From an uncultured Bacteroidota bacterium (GTDB lineage Bacteria; Bacteroidota; Bacteroidia; Flavobacteriales; Flavobacteriaceae), in assembly GCA_903819815.1 (NCBI GenBank), contig CAIJFC010000184.1, positions 1 to 5,943 on the forward strand: 5,943 bases of DNA, written 5' to 3'. The first letter of the stretch is position 1; the number at the start of each line of letters is the position of its first letter. The notes under the pieces are model-generated. The model was not told the DNA's origin, did no database searches, and was given only the letters and a program-made list of their open reading frames with translations. The position numbers were made by a program, and so were the translations under genes. Below are positions 1-4,500 of this stretch, in pieces.

Positions 1-255
1 GCAAAATTATTTTCAGGAGAAGTGACTTCGGTTTCTCTTCCAGGAGTTGATGGTAGCTTTCAATTATTGAATAATCACGCGCCGATTGTTTCCACTTTAA
101 AAGAGGGATTAATTAAAATTGCCGCTTTGAGTTTTGATTTTAACAAAGGTTCAGAAGAACAATTTAATAAAGTAAACGATCAAAATTATACCTTAGCGAT
201 TAATTCAGGAACAATTGAATTAAAAGACAATAAGGTGATCGTTTTAGTAGATTAA
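1..255 (+). CDS. atpC: F-type ATP synthase epsilon subunit, 3' portion (5' end outside window)
   Basis: This is the C-terminal 84 residues of the F1 epsilon subunit, part of the central rotor stalk (with gamma) of the membrane ATP synthase. Frame 1 is open from the first base; the GTG at 22 is an internal Val codon. What is seen is the epsilon beta-sandwich core: VSLPGVDGSFQLLNNHAPIV (visible residues 11-30) matches the family pattern of a glycine-rich turn followed by an HAP motif, then LKEG and a run of short strands ending in VIVLVD. Only about 8-10 N-terminal residues should be missing, giving about 93 aa. The protein stops at the end of the beta domain, so the C-terminal helical hairpin of the roughly 139-aa E. 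coli protein is absent, as is usual in Bacteroidota. atpD is expected just upstream (inference). A hairpin terminator follows 17 nt after the stop. Confidence 0.93.
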   Translation, partial: AKLFSGEVTSVSLPGVDGSFQLLNNHAPIVSTLKEGLIKIAALSFDFNKGSEEQFNKVNDQNYTLAINSGTIELKDNKVIVLVD

Positions 256-272
256 TTTTAATTATAAAACAT

Positions 273-305
273 AAAAAAAGGCTCAATATTTATTGAGCCT
301 TTTTT
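273..305. terminator. Bidirectional intrinsic terminator between atpC and the lipoprotein gene
   Basis: A perfect 7-bp stem GGCTCAA (280-286) / TTGAGCC (293-299) encloses the loop TATTTA. It is flanked by seven A (273-279) and six T (300-305), so it has a U-tract in either direction. It lies between two convergent genes (stop ends at 255 on +, at 322 on -) and probably ends both transcripts. Confidence 0.88.
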
Positions 306-321
306 GTATTTAAATATTTTG

Positions 322-813
322 TTAATTTACAGGAACCTTGTAAAATACGCCATTAGTAAAATTAACTATTGGATTTCCTAGAGGATTGTTGCCAACGTTA
401 AAAGAATTAAAACGATACGTTCCGCTAATAGTTTTGTTTATTGGATCGTATTCTGAGAGAATAATTTGACCATCCTGAGCATTTGCCCCCGTGGCATAAA
501 ATAAATTTTGACCATTTACTACATAACTGAACGTAGCTTCACTTGCTGATCCTGTTCCAAGAACGCTTGTTATTGGGCAGATATTAGTAGCACTAGGAAG
601 CGGCATTTTTAACGTTAAAGTTTCAAACTGACTGTCGGCCTCTAGCGAAATGGTATTAGTTACTGGGTCAATAGTTGCGCTAAATGATTGCGCTCTCCAA
701 AAATAATTGTCTTTTGTTCCTTGAACGGAAGGATTGTTAAAAGAAACTTCTTGAGTACACCCGCTTAAAGTGATTGTTGCTAAAAATAGGATGATAAATT
801 TTTTCATTTTCAT
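322..813 (-). CDS. Small secreted lipoprotein, probably DUF6252 family
   Basis: A 163-aa protein with a lipoprotein signal peptide: basic start MKMKK, hydrophobic core (residues 6-17) and lipobox LSGC with the lipidated Cys at 19, leaving a mature chain of 145 aa. The mature part begins TQEVSFNNPSVQG and continues KDNYFWRA (34-41). It then alternates short strands (ISLEAD, FETLTLKM, ATFSYVV, GQIILSEYD, TISGTYRFN), suggesting an all-beta domain. The FNNPxxQGxKDNxFWRA opening is what I recall from flavobacterial lipoproteins annotated DUF6252; I make this match from memory. Function is unknown. No clear S(D/E)3-type surface-export signal follows the Cys, so an inner-leaflet location is possible. 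Translation could start at 813 or at the Met codon 807; 813 is chosen because a -7 box sits just upstream. The gene is monocistronic, divergent from rpsP and convergent with atpC. Confidence 0.85.
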   Translation of the reverse strand: MKMKKFIILFLATITLSGCTQEVSFNNPSVQGTKDNYFWRAQSFSATIDPVTNTISLEADSQFETLTLKMPLPSATNICPITSVLGTGSASEATFSYVVNGQNLFYATGANAQDGQIILSEYDPINKTISGTYRFNSFNVGNNPLGNPIVNFTNGVFYKVPVN

Positions 814-825
814 AATTTTGATTTA

Positions 826-833
826 CAAAAATA
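826..833 (-). promoter_or_regulatory. Candidate -7 box of the lipoprotein gene promoter
   Basis: On the minus strand this reads TATTTTTG, matching the flavobacterial TAnnTTTG element. It ends 12 nt before the ATG at 813, implying a very short leader. No TTG lies at the expected distance upstream; only a T-rich stretch is there, so the -33 element is weak or absent. Confidence 0.5.
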
Positions 834-948
834 GACTAATTAAATAAAAAAGCTAAAATTTTTAAAATTAATTGCGTTGTTTTTTACATTATTTTACTCA
901 ATAAGATAAAATTAACAGTGGTAGATTAGTTACATTCAAAAAAATAAT

Positions 949-956
949 TATCTTTG
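949..956 (+). promoter_or_regulatory. rpsP: Candidate -7 box of the rpsP promoter
   Basis: TATCTTTG matches TAnnTTTG exactly. Transcription would begin near 961-964, giving a leader of about 42-45 nt before the ATG at 1006. A perfect TTG is missing at the usual 17-23 nt upstream; the nearest candidate is TTAG at 926-929. Confidence 0.6.
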
Positions 957-971
957 CACCCTCAATTAACA

Positions 972-986
972 GAGGTCGAGTACCTC
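972..986 (+). promoter_or_regulatory. Small hairpin in the predicted rpsP 5' leader
   Basis: GAGGT (972-976) and ACCTC (982-986) form a perfect 5-bp stem around the loop CGAGT. It lies inside the short predicted leader, about 20 nt before the rpsP start. The rest of the leader is A/T-rich and looks unstructured. It has no T-run and is therefore not a terminator. A role in translation control or mRNA stability is possible but unproven. Confidence 0.35.
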
Positions 987-1005
987 AAAATTTAATCATA
1001 AGATT

Positions 1006-1701
1006 ATGTCTGTAAAAATTAGATTACAAAGACACGGTAAAAAAGGAAAACCTTTTTACTGGGTTGTAGCAGCTGATGCTCGCTCAAAAAGAGATGGTAA
1101 ATACCTAGAAAAAATTGGTACTTACAATCCAAACACTAACCCTGCAACTATCGATTTAAATTTGGATAGCGCTGTAAGATGGTTACATAATGGTGCTCAA
1201 CCAACGGATACTGCCAAAGCAATATTATCATACAAAGGAGCATTATTGAAACACCACCTTGACGGAGGAATCCGTAAAGGGGCATTGACTCAAGAACAAG
1301 CTGACGCAAAATTAACCGCATGGTTAGAGGCAAAAGCTGGAAAAGTGGATGCTAAAAAAGACGGATTGACAAAAGCGCAAGCTGCTGCAAAAGCAAAAGC
1401 TTTCAAAGCGGAACAAGCTGTGAATGCGAAACGTTTAGAAGATGCTGCTAAAGCGGAAGCGGATGCAATTGCTGCTGAGTCTGCAGTTGAAGAAGTAGAA
1501 GTAGAAGAGGCTGTTGCTGAAGTTGAAGAGGCTCCTGCTGCTGAAGTTGTAGCTGAAGAAGCTCCTGAAGTTGTAGCTGAAGAGGCTCCTGCTGCTGAAG
1601 AGGCTCCTGCTGCTGAAGTTGTAGCTGAAGAAGCTGTAGCCGAAGTTGTAGCTGAAGAAGCTCCTGCTACTGAAGAGAATAACGAAGAAGCACAAGCTTA
1701 A
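1006..1701 (+). CDS. rpsP: 30S ribosomal protein S16 with long acidic C-terminal extension
   Basis: A 231-aa S16 protein, a 30S component that binds 16S rRNA and helps small-subunit assembly. The first ~80 residues are the complete S16 domain: VKIRLQRHGKKGKPFYWVV (3-21), then DGKYLEKIGTYNP (30-42), the DLNLDSAVRWLHNGAQPTDT helix-turn region (50-69) and a conserved end near 79. Typical bacterial S16 is 80-90 aa. Here a Lys/Ala-rich, probably helical linker (about 81-149) and an acidic tail (150-231) are added. The tail has no Lys, Arg or His, and 26 of its last 71 residues are Glu. Flavobacterial S16 proteins usually carry some such extension, but the tail function is unknown. No Shine-Dalgarno sequence precedes the ATG; the context is A-rich, as usual in this phylum. 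It is first gene of the block, with rimM 16 nt downstream. Confidence 0.97.
   Translation: MSVKIRLQRHGKKGKPFYWVVAADARSKRDGKYLEKIGTYNPNTNPATIDLNLDSAVRWLHNGAQPTDTAKAILSYKGALLKHHLDGGIRKGALTQEQADAKLTAWLEAKAGKVDAKKDGLTKAQAAAKAKAFKAEQAVNAKRLEDAAKAEADAIAAESAVEEVEVEEAVAEVEEAPAAEVVAEEAPEVVAEEAPAAEEAPAAEVVAEEAVAEVVAEEAPATEENNEEAQA
1543..1665 (+). repeat. Coding repeats in the S16 tail, EVVAEEA(P/V) unit
   Basis: Four near-identical 24-bp units encode EVVAEEA followed by P or V, at 1543-1566, 1567-1590, 1615-1638 and 1642-1665. The first two are directly adjacent. AAEEAPAA and single-Ala spacers separate the rest. Units differ mainly by GAA/GAG changes, so copy number could vary through slippage or unequal recombination without a frameshift, because all units and spacers are multiples of 3. 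Confidence 0.85.
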
Positions 1702-1717
1702 TTTATTTAGCGATTCA

Positions 1718-2242
1718 ATGCGTAAAGACGAATGTTTTTATTTAGGTAAAATCGCAAAAAAATTTAGCTTCAAAGGGGAAGTCTTAGCTTATTTAGACAC
1801 AGACGAACCCGAGTTATACGAAAATTTGGAATCAGTGTTTGTTGAATGCAACAAACACTTGGTTCCTTTTTTTATTGAAAGTAGTTCCCTTCATAAAAAT
1901 GATTTTCTTAGAATTAAATTTGAAGATATGACTACCGAAGAAGAGGCAGACGCCATTCTTGGAAATGCCCTTTACCTTCCTTTAGATAGGTTACCTAAAC
2001 TTTCAGGTAAAAAATTCTACTTTCATGAAGTTATTGGTTTTGAAATCGAGGACAAAAAACACGGGATTATTGGCAAAATTGTATCTGTGAATGACACCAC
2101 TGCCCAACCCCTTTTTGAGGTTTTGAATGGCGATATTGAAATGTTAATCCCAATGGTGGATCATTTTTTATTAAAAATTGACAGAGAAAATAAAAAAGTG
2201 ATGATGGACTTACCAGACGGTTTAGTTGATATGTACCTTTAG
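1718..2242 (+). CDS. rimM: Ribosome maturation factor RimM
   Basis: A 174-aa RimM, close to the 182 aa of E. coli. RimM binds S19 in the 30S head and helps late 16S rRNA processing and assembly in the cytoplasm. The N-terminal RimM beta-barrel (about 6-90) opens with FYLGKIAKKFSFKGEV (7-22), the family's glycine-containing first hairpin. The PRC-barrel (about 97-172) shows KKFYFHEVIGFEI (98-110), the IPMVDHFLLKID strand pair (144-155) and the closing LPDGLVDMY (165-173). It sits 16 nt after rpsP, the classic rpsP-rimM pair, so the ribosomal protein and its assembly factor are co-transcribed. The E. coli-type continuation trmD-rplS is not present. Confidence 0.96.
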   Translation: MRKDECFYLGKIAKKFSFKGEVLAYLDTDEPELYENLESVFVECNKHLVPFFIESSSLHKNDFLRIKFEDMTTEEEADAILGNALYLPLDRLPKLSGKKFYFHEVIGFEIEDKKHGIIGKIVSVNDTTAQPLFEVLNGDIEMLIPMVDHFLLKIDRENKKVMMDLPDGLVDMYL

Positions 2243-2250
2243 AAAGTTTA

Positions 2251-2318
2251 TTCGGTTATTTGTTTAATCGGTTAATCTAAAATTCTGAAATCTAAAATTC
2301 TAAATTCTTAAATCAGAA
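2251..2318 (+). repeat. Short-period AT-rich repeats between rimM and trmN6
   Basis: Two TCGGTTA copies lie at 2252-2258 and 2268-2274. They are followed by AATCTAAAATTCT at 2274-2286 and 2289-2301 (15-nt period), then decaying units TAAATTCT, TAAATCA and GAAATCA running to the start codon at 2325. The last part has a period of 7-8 nt of the form AAATCN. No terminator hairpin is present. Similar AAATCT-type runs occur between genes in other flavobacterial genomes (recalled, not checked). Confidence 0.65.
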
Positions 2319-2324
2319 ATCACA

Positions 2325-3038
2325 ATGTCGGTATTCCAATTCAAACAATTTTCTGTAAATCAAGACCAGACAGCCATGAAAATTGGAACAGATGGGGTTT
2401 TGTTGGGCGCTTGGACACCTATAGAAAATAATCCTAAATCAGTTTTAGATATTGGAACGGGAACCGGAATAATCGCTTTAATGTTGGCACAAAGAAGCAA
2501 CGCCGAACAAATTGACGCCTTAGAAATTGATGAAAGTGCCTACGAACAAGCGGTTGAAAATTTCGAAAGTTCACCTTGGAGCGATCGATTGTTTTGTTTT
2601 CATGCGGGTTTAGATGAATTTGTAGAGGAGCCAGAAGACGAGTATGATTTAATCGTTTCCAATCCTCCTTTTTTTTCAGAAGACTTCCGTTCGGAAAATG
2701 AACAGCGTGACTTAGCAAGATTTCAAGAAGCAATGCCCTTTGAAGAAATAGCGGAAGCTGCCGATTTATTGCTATCGGAAAACGGGATTTTTTCGGTAAT
2801 TATTCCTTTTAATGAAGAAGATCGATTTATAGAATTGTGTGCAGAAGTGGAACTTTTCCCTATTAAGGTGACTCGTGTTAAAGGTGCTCCAAACACCAAA
2901 ATAATTAGGAGTTTATTGGCTTTTAAAAGGTACGAATTGGCAGTTTTAACTTCAGATGAACTGGTAATTGAAATTAACCGACATGAATATACCCCTGAAT
3001 ATATTTCTCTTACAAAAGATTTCTATATAAAAATGTAG
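2325..3038 (+). CDS. trmN6: tRNA1(Val) adenine(37)-N6-methyltransferase (TrmN6/YfiC family)
   Basis: A 237-aa SAM-dependent methyltransferase. In E. coli this family makes m6A at position 37, next to the anticodon of tRNA1(Val). The N-terminal signature FQFKQFSVNQDQTAMKIGTD (4-23) continuing GVLLGAW is characteristic of TrmN6. The Rossmann SAM site is LDIGTGTG (41-48), the acidic ribose-binding residue is in ALEIDE (65-70), and the catalytic amino-methyltransferase motif is NPPFF (113-117). The chain ends YISLTKDFYIKM, again family-typical. It could be transcribed from rpsP-rimM, since no terminator intervenes, or from its own weak promoter in the repeat-rich 82-bp gap. The tRNA specificity is inferred from the family. 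Confidence 0.93.
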   Translation: MSVFQFKQFSVNQDQTAMKIGTDGVLLGAWTPIENNPKSVLDIGTGTGIIALMLAQRSNAEQIDALEIDESAYEQAVENFESSPWSDRLFCFHAGLDEFVEEPEDEYDLIVSNPPFFSEDFRSENEQRDLARFQEAMPFEEIAEAADLLLSENGIFSVIIPFNEEDRFIELCAEVELFPIKVTRVKGAPNTKIIRSLLAFKRYELAVLTSDELVIEINRHEYTPEYISLTKDFYIKM

Positions 3039-3109
3039 CCTAGCCCTGATTACAGTGGAAATCCCTCGCTTTTTAGCGAGGATTGCAACGGAAAGCAGGA
3101 TTAAGCTCC
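3039..3109 (+). ncRNA. Structured intergenic element abutting the trmN6 stop, possibly a dispersed flavobacterial RNA/repeat
   Basis: The sequence folds as an inner hairpin: AATC (3060-3063), bulged C3064 and CTCGC (3065-3069) pair with GCGAG (3076-3080) and GATT (3081-3084). The loop is TTTTTA, or TTTT if T3070 pairs with A3075. Outer strands can pair as CCTG (3045-3048) with CAGG (3096-3099) and AGC (3042-3044) with GCT (3105-3107). The CCCTGAT...GTGG left side and CAACGGAAAGCAGG right side resemble an element I recall between genes in many Flavobacterium genomes. It starts at the base after the trmN6 stop. There is no U-tract, so it is not a standard terminator. It may be a 3'-UTR RNA, a REP-like repeat or a member of an Rfam family such as Flavo-1; I cannot tell which. 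Confidence 0.5.
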
Positions 3110-3136
3110 AAAAATAAAGAGTAAAAAATATAACAA

Positions 3137-3176
3137 TTGTTAATCGGTTTGTTACATTTCTTTGTGTAAATTTGCA
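3137..3176 (+). promoter_or_regulatory. gcdH: Candidate promoter and dyad upstream of gcdH
   Basis: Two readings are possible. TAAATTTG (3167-3174) is an exact TAnnTTTG -7 box, with TTG at 3149-3151 only 15 nt before it. Alternatively TTG (3137-3139), 17 nt, TTTCTTTG (3157-3164) aligns exactly with the promoter of the downstream DUF3050 gene, although it lacks the TA. In both readings TGTAAA (3165-3170) followed by TTTGCA (3171-3176) forms an imperfect dyad at or near the -7 box. The leader would be about 50-60 nt. Confidence 0.45.
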
Positions 3177-3188
3177 TTTGAACAATAA

Positions 3189-3212
3189 GAAGTTTACTTC
3201 ACCTATAGTGAA
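3189..3212 (+). promoter_or_regulatory. Two overlapping dyads in the gcdH leader
   Basis: GAAGT (3189-3193) TT ACTTC (3196-3200) and TTCAC (3198-3202) CTATA GTGAA (3208-3212) are perfect 5-bp inverted repeats that share TTC (3198-3200). As RNA they are mutually exclusive hairpins; as DNA they could be operator half-sites. They lie between the predicted promoter and the gcdH start at 3231. Short dyads are common by chance in AT-rich DNA. Confidence 0.3.
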
Positions 3213-3230
3213 ATAACCAAAAAATCACAT

Positions 3231-4409
3231 ATGAAACCAGACTTATTTCAAGCTCCAGATTATTACAACCTTGACGAATTATTGACGGACGAACATAAAT
3301 TAGTTCGTGATGCTGCGAGAGAATGGGTGAAACGAGAAGTGTCGCCAATAATTGAAGATTACGCTCAAAGGGCTGATTTTCCTACTCAAATTATAAAAGG
3401 TTTGGCAGATATTGGCGCTTTTGGTCCTTATATTCCTGAAGAATATGGCGGTGCAGGATTGGATCAAATTTCATATGGTTTAATTATGCAAGAAATTGAA
3501 AGAGGCGATTCTGGTGTTCGTTCAACGGCTTCTGTTCAATCGTCATTGGTGATGTATCCGATTTGGAAATTTGGAAATGAAGAACAGAGAAAGAAATATT
3601 TACCAAAATTAGCTTCGGGAGAATTCATGGGTTGCTTTGGTTTGACCGAACCCAATTATGGTTCTGATCCAAGTAGCATGATTTCCAACTATAAAGATAG
3701 GGGCGACCATTATTTATTAAATGGAGCTAAAATGTGGATTTCGAATGCACCTTTTGCAGATATTGCTGTGGTTTGGGCTAAAAACGAAGAAGGAAGAATT
3801 CACGGATTAATTGTGGAGCGTGGAATGGAAGGGTTTACCACTCCTGAAACGCACAACAAATGGTCGTTGCGTGCATCGGCAACCGGAGAATTGATTTTTG
3901 ACAATGTAAAAGTTCCTAAGGAAAATTTATTATCAGGTAAAACTGGTCTTGGTGCACCAATGCAATGTTTAGATTCTGCTCGTTATGGAATTGCATGGGG
4001 AGCAATTGGAGCAGCAATGGATTGTTACGATACCGCATTGCGTTATGCAAAAGAGAGAATTCAGTTTGGTAAACCTATTGCGGGAACGCAATTACAACAA
4101 AAGAAATTAGCCGAAATGATTACCGAAATTACCAAAGCGCAATTGTTAACTTGGCGTTTGGGAGTTTTAAGAAATGAAGGTAAAGCGACAACCGCTCAAA
4201 TCTCTATGGCAAAAAGAAACAATGTTGATATGGCGATTAATATTGCTCGTGAAGCCCGACAAATTCTTGGCGGAATGGGAATTACAGGGGAGTATTCTAT
4301 AATGCGTCACATGATGAATTTAGAATCGGTGATTACCTATGAAGGAACCCACGACATTCACTTGCTAATTACTGGTGCGGACATTACCGGAATTCCAGCA
4401 TTCAAATAG
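3231..4409 (+). CDS. gcdH: Glutaryl-CoA dehydrogenase
   Basis: A 392-aa FAD-dependent acyl-CoA dehydrogenase, complete and of standard length. It most resembles glutaryl-CoA dehydrogenase, which oxidises and decarboxylates glutaryl-CoA to crotonyl-CoA in lysine and tryptophan breakdown, passing electrons to ETF. By comparison with human GCDH from memory, Glu90, Arg97 and Ser98 in EIERGDSGVRS correspond to glutarate-binding Glu87, Arg94 and Ser95. Glu371 in TYEGTHDIH is the catalytic base (human Glu370), with the neighbouring Tyr kept. Other family blocks are SVQSSLVMYPI (101-111), CFGLTEPNYGSDPSSM (135-150), LRASATGE (213-220) and ARYGIAWG (250-257). The substrate Arg argues against a straight-chain acyl-CoA enzyme. 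No other lysine-degradation gene is visible. It appears monocistronic, with its own promoter and a strong terminator. Confidence 0.92.
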   Translation: MKPDLFQAPDYYNLDELLTDEHKLVRDAAREWVKREVSPIIEDYAQRADFPTQIIKGLADIGAFGPYIPEEYGGAGLDQISYGLIMQEIERGDSGVRSTASVQSSLVMYPIWKFGNEEQRKKYLPKLASGEFMGCFGLTEPNYGSDPSSMISNYKDRGDHYLLNGAKMWISNAPFADIAVVWAKNEEGRIHGLIVERGMEGFTTPETHNKWSLRASATGELIFDNVKVPKENLLSGKTGLGAPMQCLDSARYGIAWGAIGAAMDCYDTALRYAKERIQFGKPIAGTQLQQKKLAEMITEITKAQLLTWRLGVLRNEGKATTAQISMAKRNNVDMAINIAREARQILGGMGITGEYSIMRHMMNLESVITYEGTHDIHLLITGADITGIPAFK

Positions 4410-4447
4410 TAGTTAACAATTATTAAAGTATTGATAAAATTGATAGT

Positions 4448-4477
4448 AAAAGCTTCTTGGAAACGAGAAGCTTTTTT
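4448..4477 (+). terminator. Intrinsic terminator after gcdH
   Basis: AAAAGCTTCT (4448-4457) pairs with AGAAGCTTTT (4466-4475). The stem continues with a T4458-G4465 wobble and G4459-C4464, closing on a GAAA (GNRA) tetraloop at 4460-4463, and is followed by a T-run to 4477. The hairpin starts about 38 nt after the gcdH stop. Its 3' half overlaps the promoter of the next gene. Confidence 0.88.
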
Positions 4478-4484
4478 ACTTTTG
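4457..4484 (+). promoter_or_regulatory. Promoter of the DUF3050 gene, embedded in the gcdH terminator
   Basis: TTG (4457-4459), 17 nt, then TACTTTTG (4477-4484) matches the flavobacterial TTG-N17-23-TAnnTTTG consensus fully. The TTG lies at the top of the terminator hairpin and the -7 box starts at the last T of its U-tract. Transcription would start near 4489-4492, about 10 nt before the ATG at 4501, so the mRNA is nearly leaderless. Confidence 0.7.
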
Positions 4485-4497
4485 TGTAAAATTTACA
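4485..4497 (+). promoter_or_regulatory. Operator-like palindrome at the DUF3050 transcription start
   Basis: TGTAAA (4485-4490) A TTTACA (4492-4497) is a perfect 13-bp palindrome placed directly after the -7 box and over the predicted start site, 3 nt before the ATG. A bound protein there would block initiation. A one-mismatch version (TGTAAA TTTGCA) occurs at the gcdH promoter. AT-rich composition makes chance a real alternative. Confidence 0.4.
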
Positions 4498-4500
4498 AAT

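Noticed and set aside
22..255. GTG at 22 as the start of a 77-residue gene
   Set aside because: The frame is open upstream to base 1 and the upstream codons (AKLFSGE) belong to the epsilon fold, so this is an internal Val of a truncated atpC.
1435..1695. Antisense frame rich in Ser, Phe, Tyr and Asn
   Set aside because: It is the mirror of the Glu/Ala/Val repeat codons of the S16 tail. It has no start context or family resemblance.
1486..1701. Frameshift or fusion creating the S16 tail
   Set aside because: The tail is in frame with the core, uses the same codon style, and S16 extensions of this composition are usual in flavobacteria. rimM follows at normal spacing.
2434..2733. Minus-strand frame of 99 codons inside trmN6
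   Set aside because: It lies wholly within a well-supported methyltransferase gene and shows no recognisable motif.
3039..3109. tRNA gene
   Set aside because: Length is suitable, but there is no acceptor stem, anticodon arm or TTCRA-type T-loop. The pairing is a single long hairpin with outer strands.
3039..3109. Intrinsic terminator of trmN6
   Set aside because: The hairpin CTCGC/GCGAG is followed by GATTGCAACG, not a T-run.
2952..3185. Minus-strand frame with a hydrophobic stretch across the trmN6-gcdH gap
   Set aside because: It overlaps the trmN6 3' end, the structured element and the gcdH promoter. The hydrophobicity comes from antisense A-rich DNA.
3231..4409. Generic short- or medium-chain acyl-CoA dehydrogenase, or a non-decarboxylating glutaryl-CoA dehydrogenase
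   Set aside because: The Glu90/Arg97/Ser98 glutarate-binding set and TYEGTHDIH favour glutaryl-CoA dehydrogenase. The retained Tyr before the catalytic Glu is, as I recall, typical of decarboxylating forms.
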